A stretch of DNA of 23,828 bases from Desulfobacteraceae bacterium (GCA_030592105.1 JAUVKE010000004.1:1-23828), one strand, 5' to 3'. Positions 6,230 to 15,700 are shown, numbered from the stretch's first letter. Notes: generated by a model not told the origin, from the letters alone. Translations and numbers: made by a program.

Positions 6230-7993
6230 ATGGCTTATAATGCAGTGGAAATGGCTGACTGGCAGATTTCTGAAGAAGCAGAAAAAAATATGCCGACACC
6301 TGACGAATGGAGAGAAAAACTCGGAATTCAACCTGAAGAAGTACTTCCCATGGGAAGGCTGGCCAAGCTGGATTTTCTTAAAATAATAGAACGGCTTAAA
6401 GATAAACCAGATGGAAAATATATTGAAGTTACTGCAATCACACCTACTCCTTTGGGAGAAGGTAAAAGTACGACTTCAGTGGGTCTCATGGAAGGTCTTG
6501 GGATGCGCGGGAAAAATGTCGGGGGTGCTTTAAGGCAGCCTTCAGGCGGACCCACCATGAACGTCAAGGGGACAGCAGCAGGTGGAGGAAATTCACTCCT
6601 CATACCCATGACAGAGTTTTCTTTGGGCCTAACCGGTGATATTAACGATATCATGAATGCCCATAACCTTGCAATGGTTGCAATGACCGCCCGTATGCAG
6701 CATGAACGTAATTATAATGACGAGCAGCTTAAAAGACTCACAGGGATGAGACGCCTTGACATAGATCCCACCCGTGTAGAGCTTGGCTGGATCATCGATT
6801 TTTGCGCCCAGTCATTAAGAAATATTACAATAGGAATGGGTGGACGTTTTGATGGTTATACCATGCAGTCTAAGTTTGGTATTGCAGTGGGATCTGAATG
6901 TATGGCTATTCTTGCCATTATCAAGGACCTTGCAGATTTAAGAAAACGTCTTGACGAAATTACCGTGGGATTCGATAAAAGCGGAAAACCTGTTACCACC
7001 GGAGATCTTGAGGTGGGTGGCGCAATGACTGCTTTTATGCGAAATACCATTAATCCGACCCTCATGTCCACAGCCGAATATCAGCCATGTATGGTTCATG
7101 CAGGTCCATTTGCAAATATCGCTGTTGGTCAGTCATCCATTATTGCGGATCGTGTTGGCCTGAAAATGTTCGATTACCATGTAACAGAGAGTGGCTTTGC
7201 AGCTGATATCGGTTTTGAAAAATTCTGGAATGTAAAATGCCGTGCCAGCGGATTAAAACCCCACGTTTCTGTTTTAACTTCAACCATCCGCGCTCTTAAA
7301 ATGCATGGTGGAGGTCCTAAGGTTGTGGCAGGTAAAGCATTGGCCGATGAATATACACAGGAGAACATTGGTCTGCTGGAACTGGGATGTGAAAATATGG
7401 TACACCATATTAATACCATCAGAAAAGCCGGTATTAATCCTGTTGTATGCATTAACCGTTTTTATACTGATACTGATGCTGAAGTAGCTGTTGTTAGAAA
7501 AGCTGCCGAAGCTGCCGGTGCCCGCTGCGCAGAATCTAAGCATTGGGAAAAAGGGGGCGAAGGCGCTCTGGAATTTGCAGATGCTGTTATTGACGCCTGT
7601 GAAGAAGAAAATGATTTTAAATATCTTTATCCTCTGGAAATGAAGTTGCGGGACAGAGTTCAAAAAATTGCAACTGAAGTATATGGGGCAGATGGAGTAA
7701 GCTGGTCTCCTGAAGCAGAAGCCAAGGCAAAAATGCTTGAGGCCGATGACCAATATAATGATTATTCCACAATGATGGTTAAAACCCATCTCAGCCTGAC
7801 CCATGATCCTGTATTAAAGGGTGTACCCAAGGGCTGGACACTTCCCATTCGTGACATTCTTATCTATTCAGGCGCAAAATTCCTTTGTCCATGTGCAGGA
7901 ACAATCAGTCTGATGCCTGGAACAGGCTCGAATCCTGCGTTCAGAAGAATTGATGTTGATACAAAAACAGGGAAAGTAAGCGGATTGTTTTAA
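6230..7993 (+). CDS. fhs: Formate-tetrahydrofolate ligase
   Basis: This 587-residue enzyme joins formate to tetrahydrofolate with ATP, giving 10-formyl-THF. In complete-oxidising sulfate reducers the reaction can run backwards in the Wood-Ljungdahl pathway and yield ATP. The ATP loop is PLGEGKSTT (G76-T81), and [20 protein letters not shown] follows, as in the family. Full-length similarity continues to the C-terminal [15 protein letters not shown], so the gene is complete. It is somewhat longer than the ~556 residues I recall for clostridial enzymes, because of an N-terminal extension of about 25 residues. It is monocistronic, with its own strong ribosome site and a terminator 35 bases after the stop. 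Confidence 0.97.
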   Translation: MAYNAVEMADWQISEEAEKNMPTPDEWREKLGIQPEEVLPMGRLAKLDFLKIIERLKDKPDGKYIEVTAITPTPLGEGKSTTSVGLMEGLGMRGKNVGGALRQPSGGPTMNVKGTAAGGGNSLLIPMTEFSLGLTGDINDIMNAHNLAMVAMTARMQHERNYNDEQLKRLTGMRRLDIDPTRVELGWIIDFCAQSLRNITIGMGGRFDGYTMQSKFGIAVGSECMAILAIIKDLADLRKRLDEITVGFDKSGKPVTTGDLEVGGAMTAFMRNTINPTLMSTAEYQPCMVHAGPFANIAVGQSSIIADRVGLKMFDYHVTESGFAADIGFEKFWNVKCRASGLKPHVSVLTSTIRALKMHGGGPKVVAGKALADEYTQENIGLLELGCENMVHHINTIRKAGINPVVCINRFYTDTDAEVAVVRKAAEAAGARCAESKHWEKGGEGALEFADAVIDACEEENDFKYLYPLEMKLRDRVQKIATEVYGADGVSWSPEAEAKAKMLEADDQYNDYSTMMVKTHLSLTHDPVLKGVPKGWTLPIRDILIYSGAKFLCPCAGTISLMPGTGSNPAFRRIDVDTKTGKVSGLF

Positions 7994-8027
7994 ACAGTAC
8001 CTTACTGTGAATATTTTTTTAAAGAAT

Positions 8028-8060
8028 AAAGGGCTCGGAGAAATTCGAGCCCTTTATTTT
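8028..8060 (+). terminator. Rho-independent terminator of fhs
   Basis: AAAGGGCTCG (8028-8037) pairs perfectly with CGAGCCCTTT (8046-8055) across an 8-base loop, followed by ATTTTG. It stands between fhs and the acyl-CoA dehydrogenase gene, whose ribosome site begins only 4 bases later. The dehydrogenase therefore needs read-through or a promoter overlapping this hairpin. Confidence 0.85.
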
Positions 8061-8081
8061 GTTAGGAGGTAGAGTTTACTC

Positions 8082-9248
8082 ATGGATTTTGAATTTTCAG
8101 AAGAAGATATTGCTCTGTCGGAAATGGTCAGGAAATTTACTGAAAAGGAACTGGCCCCTCATTATTCAAAGTGGGATGCTGAAGGGATCTTTCCCAGGCA
8201 TTTAAATAAAATGATGGGGGAGCTGGGCCTCATAGGTATGACCATGTCACCGGAAAAAGGAGGTATGGGGGCATCCCATGTTTCCGAAGGGCTTGTAACC
8301 GAAGAGACCTCAAGGGGTGATTGCAGCTTAACAATGTCAACCTTTATTGTGGGGCATCTGGCTTCTGTATTGTATGAATATGGTAATGAAACCATTGTAA
8401 AAAAATTTGTTGAACCCTTTATAGAAGGGGATAGCCTCCCTGCATTCTGCCTTACGGAACCGGGTTCGGGGACTGATGCCGTGGCCATGAGGTCCACAGC
8501 CGTGAAAAAGGGGGCATCATATATCTTAAACGGAGAGAAATCCGGAATTACCTCGATGATGGATGCTGATGTTGCACTGGTTTTTGCAAAAACTGATCCT
8601 GCCCGGGGAGCTAAAGGGGTAAGTTGTTTTGTTGTGCCCACAGATCTGCCGGGAATTACCCGCCAGTCCTATGAAGATATGGGTTGCCGCGCCATAGCCC
8701 GGGGTTCGATATTTATGGATAATGTGGAAATCCCTGAAGAATATTTAGTTGGTGAAGAGGGTGCCGGTTTTATCATGGGTATGGAGGGTTTTGACATCAG
8801 CCGGATTCTTTTATCACTGGAGGCCAGAGCCCCTGCAATGGTATCTGTGGAAGAGACAATAAAATATACAAAGGAAAGAAATGCTTTTGGAAGACCCATT
8901 GCCACTTTCGAGGGTGTTTCATTTCCCATTATTGAGCATCTTACCCTGCTGGAATCGGTGCGTCTTCTTTGTTACAAGGGATTATGGATGCGTGATAAGG
9001 GGATGAAAACAGCCATGATAGCCGCCATGATAAAAGGGATGGCTCCAAGAGTAGCAACAAACGCCATAAGGGATTGCCTGGTGCTCCACGGCCATTATGG
9101 ATATACCAAGGAGTTCCCTTTTGAACAGAGGCTGCGCGATGTTATGGCTATTGAAATAGCAGATGGAACTTCCCAGGTGTCAAAACTTGTGGTGCAGCGG
9201 GAAGTTTTCGGAAGAGAATATCTTGCATACAATTATCGTAATAAATAA
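8082..9248 (+). CDS. Acyl-CoA dehydrogenase, with Asp at the usual catalytic Glu position
   Basis: This is a 388-residue flavoprotein of normal length for the family. An AGGAGG site (8064-8069) precedes ATG 8082. The FAD/substrate signature CLTEPGSGTDA is present, followed by LNGEKSGITS where most members have NGEK-W-I-N, then ERNAFGRPI and GHYGYTKEFPFEQRLRD. At the end, where medium- and short-chain enzymes have YEGTS with the base Glu, this protein has IADGTS (D361). The alternative base position used by isovaleryl- and long-chain enzymes (Glu in LER) reads FDISRILL, so that Glu is missing too. Asp as base is, as I recall, reported for alicyclic acyl-CoA dehydrogenases of anaerobic benzoate metabolism, so a cyclic or otherwise unusual acyl-CoA is possible. 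Electrons would go to ETF. The exact substrate cannot be read from the sequence. Confidence 0.92.
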   Translation: MDFEFSEEDIALSEMVRKFTEKELAPHYSKWDAEGIFPRHLNKMMGELGLIGMTMSPEKGGMGASHVSEGLVTEETSRGDCSLTMSTFIVGHLASVLYEYGNETIVKKFVEPFIEGDSLPAFCLTEPGSGTDAVAMRSTAVKKGASYILNGEKSGITSMMDADVALVFAKTDPARGAKGVSCFVVPTDLPGITRQSYEDMGCRAIARGSIFMDNVEIPEEYLVGEEGAGFIMGMEGFDISRILLSLEARAPAMVSVEETIKYTKERNAFGRPIATFEGVSFPIIEHLTLLESVRLLCYKGLWMRDKGMKTAMIAAMIKGMAPRVATNAIRDCLVLHGHYGYTKEFPFEQRLRDVMAIEIADGTSQVSKLVVQREVFGREYLAYNYRNK

Positions 9249-9255
9249 TGCTTAA

Positions 9256-9371
9256 GGATCGGAAATTATATAATTGGTTTATATACAAGGCGCATAAAAG
9301 ATTGAATACTTGATGTATTTGACCTTTGATGTAACGCAGTAGATGGGCCAAAAGACAAACAATTCCGATCC
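9256..9371. repeat. 116-bp stretch bounded by a GGATCGGAA inverted repeat
   Basis: GGATCGGAA at 9256-9264 is matched by TTCCGATCC at 9363-9371. The ~98 bases between them have no reading frame of note but look structured (for example GTATTTGACCTTTGATGTAA). The size and perfect 9-bp ends suggest a short dispersed element of a third kind, but only one copy is present in the window. Confidence 0.4.
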
Positions 9372-9376
9372 TAAAC

Positions 9377-9420
9377 AAAAAGCAACCTGTTTTGCGAGAT
9401 CAGGCTTAACAGGTTGTTTT
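9377..9420 (+). terminator. Terminator between convergent genes, possibly bidirectional
   Basis: AACCTGTT (9384-9391) pairs with AACAGGTT (9408-9415), preceded by AAAA and followed by GTTTT. The flanking A-run and T-run would let it stop transcripts from both the acyl-CoA dehydrogenase (plus strand) and the membrane-protein gene on the minus strand, which converge here. Confidence 0.65.
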
Positions 9421-9469
9421 GCTGCAGGTTTTCAGATCGTATATCTTCCACAGATTGTGACAATCTATA

Positions 9470-10759
9470 TTACCCCAAAAGATATGTACATGCGATAACC
9501 GCAAAAAGAACACCGGCTGCATCAGCTGTAATTGCAGTTATCATGGCATGACGTATTTTTTTGATCTGCACTGCGCCAAAGTAAACTGCAAGTACATAAA
9601 ATGTTGTTTCTGTTGAGCCTTGAAGGGTACTTACAAGATATCCTGTGTAGCTGTCAGGGCCCGTTGCAGGATCATTGATAACAGATGCCAGTATCCCATA
9701 GGCCCCGGAACCTGATAATGGCCGCAAAAGAGCCATGGGAAGTGCTTCAGGGGGAAGGTTAAACATATTTGTCCATTTCCCTAAAAATCCGGTTATGACC
9801 TCCATGGCTCCGCTTGCGCGAAACATTCCCACACCCACTAAAATTGCCACAAGAAAGGGAATAATTTTTAAAGCAACATTAAACCCTTCTTTTGCCCCTT
9901 CAATGAATACTTCATAAATTCGTATTTTTTTAATAATTCCAAATATAAGAAAGCCGACCATAAGCCTGGGAATAATCCATGGAGAAACGGCTTTCCCGAA
10001 AAAAACAGCACAGGGAACAAGAGCTGCAAGTGCCGCCAGAGCCATTATACTTATCCATAAAGGATAAGAGGTATTCGGCTGAAGCATATTTGCTTCCGGG
10101 TCAGGAGTCTCTTTTTCTGCTGAATTGTTTCCGGTTTTTTTAATCTTCGGGGCTGGAAAAAAATGTCTGTACAATTTTGCTGCCAAAATGGCTGTAAGGG
10201 TTGAACCTATGGTAGCAAACAGGGTCGTCGGTAAAATTCCAGCAGGGTCAGATGAACCGGCAGAGGCCCTAAGGGCTATTACCCCTGTGGGGAGCAGAGT
10301 TATACTCGATGTATTGATAGCTATAAAAAGGACCATGGAATCGGTTGCTGTCCCCTTTTCCCTGTTTAGTTTATCAAGCTCCTGCATGGCCTTTATGCCA
10401 AAAGGGGTTGCCGCATTTCCAAGACCCAGGGCATTGGCAGATAAATTTAAAATCATGGCCCCCATGGCAGGGTGGTCAGAAGGGATATCCGGAAAGAGGC
10501 GTATCATTAAAGGGCGTATAAGTCTGGCCAGAAATGTCAGCATTCCCCCTTCCTCAGCAATTTTCATTAGACCGAGAAATAAAGCCATTACTCCCACAAG
10601 ACCCAGGGCAAGTTCCACAGAACCTGTTGCAGAGTCTATTATTGCCCGGGACAAAATTGCCATGGGGGAGTCCTCCCCGGCGAGAGGAGAATATGCTATT
10701 TGCCGCCATCCTGCAAAAAAGAACGAAATAAGGATAAGAGCAAGAAATATAATATTCAT
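9470..10759 (-). CDS. Fused SpmA-SpmB nucleoside-recognition (Gate) membrane protein
   Basis: This 429-residue integral membrane protein has two homologous halves. The SpmA-like half (about 1-195) includes LNLSANALGLGNAATPFGIKAM and NTSSITLLPTGVIALR. A charged linker (about 200-225, APKIKKTGNNSAEKETPDPE) leads to an SpmB-like half (about 226-429) with FLVAILVGVGMFRASGAME, ALLRPLSGSGAYG and STETTFYVLAVYFGAV. In Bacillus, SpmA and SpmB are separate proteins needed for spore core dehydration; Gate domains also occur in nucleoside and ion transporters. A fused form in a non-sporulating Gram-negative is common, and its cargo is unknown. No clear ribosome site precedes the ATG at 10757-10759. The gene is divergent from mpl. 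Confidence 0.88.
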   Translation of the reverse strand: MNIIFLALILISFFFAGWRQIAYSPLAGEDSPMAILSRAIIDSATGSVELALGLVGVMALFLGLMKIAEEGGMLTFLARLIRPLMIRLFPDIPSDHPAMGAMILNLSANALGLGNAATPFGIKAMQELDKLNREKGTATDSMVLFIAINTSSITLLPTGVIALRASAGSSDPAGILPTTLFATIGSTLTAILAAKLYRHFFPAPKIKKTGNNSAEKETPDPEANMLQPNTSYPLWISIMALAALAALVPCAVFFGKAVSPWIIPRLMVGFLIFGIIKKIRIYEVFIEGAKEGFNVALKIIPFLVAILVGVGMFRASGAMEVITGFLGKWTNMFNLPPEALPMALLRPLSGSGAYGILASVINDPATGPDSYTGYLVSTLQGSTETTFYVLAVYFGAVQIKKIRHAMITAITADAAGVLFAVIACTYLLG

Positions 10760-10951
10760 GAATTAAAACGTTATATATAATGTATGTAGTGTCACGCAGT
10801 TAAATTATAATTCTTCCTAAAGAGTTTGGTTTTTCATATCAATTCATAATGAAAAGTACAATAAAAAGTGTAATTATTTATCTTTTCTGTAGATTCATAA
10901 CTCAGTATTAAAATATAAGGAATTGTATTTGTTTTGTTTTATTCAAAAAAC

Positions 10952-10960
10952 TGCTATAAA
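10952..10960 (+). promoter_or_regulatory. Possible extended -10 promoter for mpl
   Basis: TGCTATAAA in the 292-bp divergent gap fits the extended -10 pattern (TG-N-TATAAT-like). A TTGTTT at 10934-10939 would be a -35 with a short 15-base spacer. The start codon is 91 bases downstream. The rest of the gap is too A/T-rich for a unique choice. Confidence 0.25.
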
Positions 10961-11051
10961 TTTTTTTATATAATTATCCGGCTCAATGCGTCGCTGACAT
11001 TAAAACTAACCCCAGTTTGTAACAGCCTGTCGTTTATCATGGAGTTAAGAA

Positions 11052-11402
11052 ATGGATTTAATTAACAACAGAATTCAAAAAAATGTAAAAAAGATACATC
11101 TCATTGCAGTATGTGGAACAGCTATGGGTGCCCTTGCCTGTATGCTGAGTGATTTAGGTTTTGCCGTCACAGGTTCGGATAAAAATGTTTATCCTCCCAT
11201 GAGCCTTTTTTTAGAAAAAAAGGGGATAGTTCTTTTTGATGGTTTCGATAAAAAGAATCTTGAATATTCTCCGGATCTTGTTGTTGTGGGAAACGCCGTA
11301 TCAAAGGATAATCCTGAAGTTAAAGCGATGCTCGAAATGGGACTCGATTATTGTTCCATGCCCCAGGGAGTAAACAGATTTATCTGTTCAGGTAAAAAGT
11401 GA
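11052..11402 (+). CDS. mpl: Mpl N-terminal (UDP-substrate binding) domain fragment
   Basis: This 116-residue open segment is the Rossmann-like first domain of a Mur ligase. It has KKIHLIAVCGTAMGALACML (residues 13-32) with the nucleotide-binding glycine turn, VTGSDKNVYPPMS, and PDLVVVGNA. A GGAG at 11041-11044 precedes the ATG. VYPPMS, in place of the MurC wording, is typical of Mpl. On its own it lacks the ATPase and ligase domains and could not be active. Confidence 0.6.
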   Translation: MDLINNRIQKNVKKIHLIAVCGTAMGALACMLSDLGFAVTGSDKNVYPPMSLFLEKKGIVLFDGFDKKNLEYSPDLVVVGNAVSKDNPEVKAMLEMGLDYCSMPQGVNRFICSGKK

Positions 11403-11405
11403 CTT

Positions 11406-12512
11406 GTGGTTGCAGGAACCCATGGAAAGACCACCACCTCCGCTATTTTGGCAACAATTCTTCACCAGGCAGGCAAAGAGAATGAAAAATGGGATCCTTC
11501 ATTTGTCATAGGAGGAATTTTAAAAAAATTCGGCCAGAATTACAGGCTTGGAAAAGGGGAATATGTTGTTTTAGAGGGTGATGAATATGATACAGCTTTT
11601 TTTGATAAGGGAGCAAAATTTTTCCATTATGCTCCTTTTTTGGCAATCCTTTTAAATGTGGAGTTTGACCATGCTGATATATTCCGGGATCTGGATCATG
11701 TAAAAAATACTTTTAAAGTTTTTTTATCAGGGATTTCAAAAGAAAACCTTTTATGTGCCTTTGATGATGATGAGATTATTACAGAGATAATCGATTCAGC
11801 ACAATGTTTGGTGGAAAGATATGGTGAAAAAAAAGATTCACCATGGTATATTGCTGATATTTCAACTGATGTTTTGGATTCAAATTCAGCAAATAGACCA
11901 TGGACATTTTTTACTGTATTTAAAAAGGGTGAAATTTTTGGTAACTTTAAAACAAGGATGCTTGGAAAACATAATCTTATAAATGGGCTTGCTGCAATAG
12001 CTGCTGCAGATAAAATAAAAATACCTTTGCACCTTATACAAAAAGGGATTGAAACATTTGAAGGCGTAAAAAGGCGTCAGGAGGTAAGGGGTGTAAAAAA
12101 CGGAGTTATGGTGATGGACGATTTTGCCCATCATCCCACAGCTGTAAAAGAGACTATAAAGGCCGTAAAACCTTTATGCCCGGAAAACAGACTCATTGTG
12201 GTTTTTGAGCCAAGAACCAACACAAGCATGCGGCGGATATTTCAGGATATTTATCCGGCAAGCTTTGACAAAGCAGACCTTATATATATCAGGGAACCCT
12301 CTTTGCTTGCAAAAATTCCTTTTTCCCAGCGTTTTTCATCCAGACAACTTGTTGCTGATTTAAAAAAGAATCAATATAAAGCCTGTTATTTTGAAAATAC
12401 CGAAAGCATCATAGATCATGTGGCGAGCAAAGCTCTGCCCGGTGATATTGTTCTGGTGATGTCAAATGGCGGGTTTGATAATATTCATGAAAGATTGTTA
12501 AACGCCTTGTAA
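11406..12512 (+). CDS. mpl: Mpl ATP-binding and C-terminal domains, downstream of the TGA
   Basis: These 368 codons remain open after the in-frame stop. The first possible start is GTG 11406, with only a weak AGGT 12 bases upstream. The segment has the ATP loop GTHGKTTT (residues 4-11), EGDEYDTAFFDKGAKFFHY, LLNVEFDHADIF, DDFAHHPTA and FEPRTNTSMRR, all characteristic of Mpl. The central and C-terminal domains look intact, which argues that the stop is recent or is suppressed. If translated from GTG, the product would begin right at the P-loop and would lack the UDP-substrate domain. Confidence 0.6.
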   Translation: MVAGTHGKTTTSAILATILHQAGKENEKWDPSFVIGGILKKFGQNYRLGKGEYVVLEGDEYDTAFFDKGAKFFHYAPFLAILLNVEFDHADIFRDLDHVKNTFKVFLSGISKENLLCAFDDDEIITEIIDSAQCLVERYGEKKDSPWYIADISTDVLDSNSANRPWTFFTVFKKGEIFGNFKTRMLGKHNLINGLAAIAAADKIKIPLHLIQKGIETFEGVKRRQEVRGVKNGVMVMDDFAHHPTAVKETIKAVKPLCPENRLIVVFEPRTNTSMRRIFQDIYPASFDKADLIYIREPSLLAKIPFSQRFSSRQLVADLKKNQYKACYFENTESIIDHVASKALPGDIVLVMSNGGFDNIHERLLNAL

Positions 12513-12514
12513 TC

Positions 12515-12636
12515 TGTAACTATTCAGCGTGGTTGATAAAAGATACGCAGCAGGTATAATCTGATTAAAACAGGAAAAACTCACGTTTAAGAGGTCGTAA
12601 GAAAAAACCTGTTACAAATATAAACTTGCGTAATAG
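12515..12636 (-). repeat. Reversed half-copy of element A (A2)
   Basis: The outer arm TGTAACTATTCAGCG and the inner arm GCAGCAGGTATAATCTGATTAA are followed by about 70 bp that closely match the reverse complement of the right half of A1 and A3, ending at CTTGCGTAATAG. The other half is absent, so this is a truncated copy on the opposite strand. Its outer arm is better preserved than the right ends of A1 and A3. It starts 3 bases after the mpl stop and lies upstream of the helicase gene. Confidence 0.7.
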
Positions 12637-12772
12637 TTGCAAGAAGTTTTTATATCTGTAACATCCTCTTGGTTATCTGCATAGATATAAAAAAAAATGT
12701 ATTTGCCGATTTGAACCCCAGGGCGGTTTTTATTGGTGGACACCAGCAATAACAGGAGTTTATTTAAAAAAA

Positions 12773-15700
12773 ATGGCTAAAAAATCCACAGCACAATTAT
12801 CAATAGCTCCCAGTAACATAAAATATGCAAACCTGATTAAATGCTATACGGAGCTAACCTCCATACACCAGGCAATTGTCCATATCCTTTCTGTTATATT
12901 TACTGAAACATCACGATCTGCTTTATTACAGTGTATGCGTAGACTTAAGGTTCGTGGCCCCGAAAACAAATTCCTTACACATAAAACCCTGGATGTTTTT
13001 ATCGGGCAAATGGTTTCAGACGGTATTATTGAGCAGCCTGGATCTTCTTTGAGATGCGCTGACATGCTCAGAGAACCTGTTAGCCGAATGCTTCTTCGGC
13101 ACAATTTTTTTGATAGAATCGCAAAGGTCGTTCAGGAAGTTCTTCCTCAAAAAGAAGGCTGGGGGGAAAAAGTATATATTGCAAATTATGATCAGTTAGT
13201 CAGAGAAATCCGGATCGGTCTGTACCGGAAAGATGCTGATTATATTAAATCCCTGTTTTCGAACTATATTGATAATGACCTGGGAATATTTTTTTATCTC
13301 CATCCCTATGTGTTTATTTTCAGAAACTCTTTTGATGCCGACTGGTTTGGTGAAAATTTATCTGAGGATCTGTTAGTGGATGTTCTCAAGGCTCTTTTGG
13401 AAAATGCCGAACATTGTCTCATGCCAATCCATGAGGATGTTTTTCCATTATTGCAGCACCGTTTTGAATCAATAAAGGAGGGACTTAAACATCCGGCAGC
13501 CCTTGTTATTGCAGAACAGTTGATACTTAGGGGAAGGATAGTCGAGGCCCGGCAGCTCCTTACGAATTTCGAAGGATTAGAAGCCTTAACATTGAAAGGC
13601 TTTTCAGCTTTTCTTGTGGGGAAAAACGAAGAATCAATCTCTTATTATAATGCTGCTTTAAAACTTCTAAAAAAAACAACAAAAAAACGGAAGATTTATT
13701 TTAAAACCCTTCCCGGCATCTTTTTTATTTTTGCTCTTATTCGAAGCGGGATAAATGCAAATTTTCAAATTGCAAAGAACCATGCCAGCATTGCAGCAGG
13801 TGATGGTCATAATTATTTCCATGAGGGTTATGATTTTTTATTAAATATGTTAAAAGCACGGGATGGAGAATCTGATTTTGCTATTTTTATTATATCATGG
13901 CAAATCCCCCCCTTTGTAACAAATACGTTTGATAATTTTATAAAAATTCTTTCCCTTTACTGGACAGATAAAACAAAGGCTGGAAAGGCGGAAAAACTCC
14001 TTAAAGAGTTCCATGAAAAATCTGAAAAAAATGGTTACGACTGGCTGGCTGCTGAATCTGCCGAGTTGCTGTCGAGGCTTTTAAAGAACGACACCTTTTA
14101 TAAAAAAAAAGCCGCTCTGTTTCGTAAAAAAACCGGGATTGAGACTATTGTTGACCTTGTTAAAGCTGAAGAAAAATGGGAACAGGTTTTAAGGGCTTTG
14201 GCCAATATTTACCAGGAACCCTTAAATGATGTAAAAAATAATAAAACTTCACGCATGGTCTGGTTTGTTGAGTTTTCTGAAAAATATTATAATTGGGAAA
14301 TCTATCCCCGTGAGCAAACAAAAAGTGCTAAAGGCGTCTGGAGCAAGGGTAGGCCCATTGCCCTAAAGCGTCTGCGCAATGAGATTGAAACTTTTGATTT
14401 TTTAACACCCCAGGACATGGATATCTGTTCCTGTATTACTGAAGAGTCTGAGTCCAACTGGCGGGGTTATTCAAAGGTTATATATGGTTTTACTTCCAGA
14501 GCACTGACTGCTCTTGTGGGGCATCCCCTGCTTTTCTGGGAAACAACTTCACCAGCAGTTCAACTGGAGTTTGTCAAAGGTGAGCCTGAGCTGATAGTGA
14601 GCAAACCTTCCAAAGGGAAGTTTGAACTTTCATTTTACGGCGCTTTAAATACAAAAAATAAAGTTCAATTGGTCACGGAATCGCCCACACGAATAAAAGT
14701 TGTTGAAATCAGTGAAGAAGTCAAGGAGATAGCCAAAATTCTCGGCAAAGGAATAAAAATTCCTGTCACAGCCAAAAAGCAGGTTCTTGATGCTGTTAAA
14801 AGTATTTCATCAATTATAACTGTTCATTCAGAAATAGATGGGAGCATTAGTGATGCAAAAAAAATGTCCGCTGATCCAAAACCCCATTTTCATCTTTTGC
14901 CTTTTGGGCAGGGCTTGAAACTTAATCTTTTGACACGTCCCTTTTCAACGGAGGGTCCTTATTTCCGGCCGGGAGAGGGTGGGGAAACTGTTATTTCCAA
15001 AATAGGGGATCAACAGTTCCAGGCAAAGCGTAATCTTAAAAAAGAAAAAAAGCTGGCAGACCAGGCTGTTTCAGCCTGCCCCAGGCTTCTTGTGATTGAG
15101 GAATCAGGAGCAGGGGAAAGTGAATGGCATATTGAGGAACCTGAGGATTGCCTTGAAATCTTGCTGGAACTTCAGGCTCTGGATAAATCGGCAATTGTTG
15201 AATGGCCTGAAGGGCAAAACTACAAAATCAGGGGCCAGGCGGATATAAACAAATTTCATCTCAGGATTAAAAAGCAGCAGGATTGGTTTTCTGTATCCGG
15301 CGAGTTGAAACTTGATAATGACCTTGCGCTTTCAATGCAGGAACTATTTAAACTTTTGGAAAACTCCACGGGACGGTTTGTTCAGCTTAAAGACGGTCAA
15401 TTTCTGGCGCTGACCAGGTTATTTCGAAAGCGGCTGGAGGAGATTAAGGCTTATTCAAATAAATCGGGCAAAGATTTGCGTTTTCATCCTCTGGCAGCTC
15501 TTTCTCTGGATAATTTAACAGAAGATATTGGAAGTATTCGGGGTGATAAAGACTGGAAAGCGCATTTAGAACGTATGTCTGCCGCAAGGGTATTGCAGCC
15601 AAAGGTTCCATCAACTTTCAAGGCTGAGCTGCGCGATTATCAGACAGAAGGCTTTAAGTGGCTGGCACGCCTTTCCCATTGGGGTGTGGGCGCATGTCTG

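Larger units (their letters stand above)
11052..12512 (+). pseudogene. mpl: mpl interrupted by one in-frame TGA
   Basis: This is the whole gene for UDP-N-acetylmuramate:L-alanyl-gamma-D-glutamyl-meso-diaminopimelate ligase, which returns recycled murein tripeptide to the UDP-MurNAc pool. The reading frame is continuous over about 486 codons except for TGA at 11400-11402. That codon falls between ...FICSGKK and LVVAGTHGKTTTS, immediately before the ATP loop. Both sides stay in the same frame, with no deletion and no loss of motifs. The simplest explanation is a recent nonsense change: TCA (Ser) to TGA is one base, and Ser at this place would fit what I recall of relatives. Other possibilities are a sequencing error, read-through helped by the following C, or two separately translated pieces. 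A selenocysteine reading is not supported by an obvious SECIS hairpin. Confidence 0.65.

Noticed and set aside
7280..7804. Long minus-strand reading frame inside fhs
   Set aside because: It is a mirror of the highly conserved fhs coding sequence, with Phe/Ile/Cys-rich nonsense composition.
10125..10766. Long plus-strand reading frame opposite the SpmA-SpmB gene
   Set aside because: It is antisense to a clear membrane-protein gene, has low-complexity composition and no recognisable motif.
11403..11440. SECIS hairpin making the mpl TGA a selenocysteine codon
   Set aside because: Only a 4-bp stem (GGUU/AACC) or a 5-bp stem with a ~21-base loop can be drawn, the usual loop bases are not evident, and Mpl is not a known selenoprotein.
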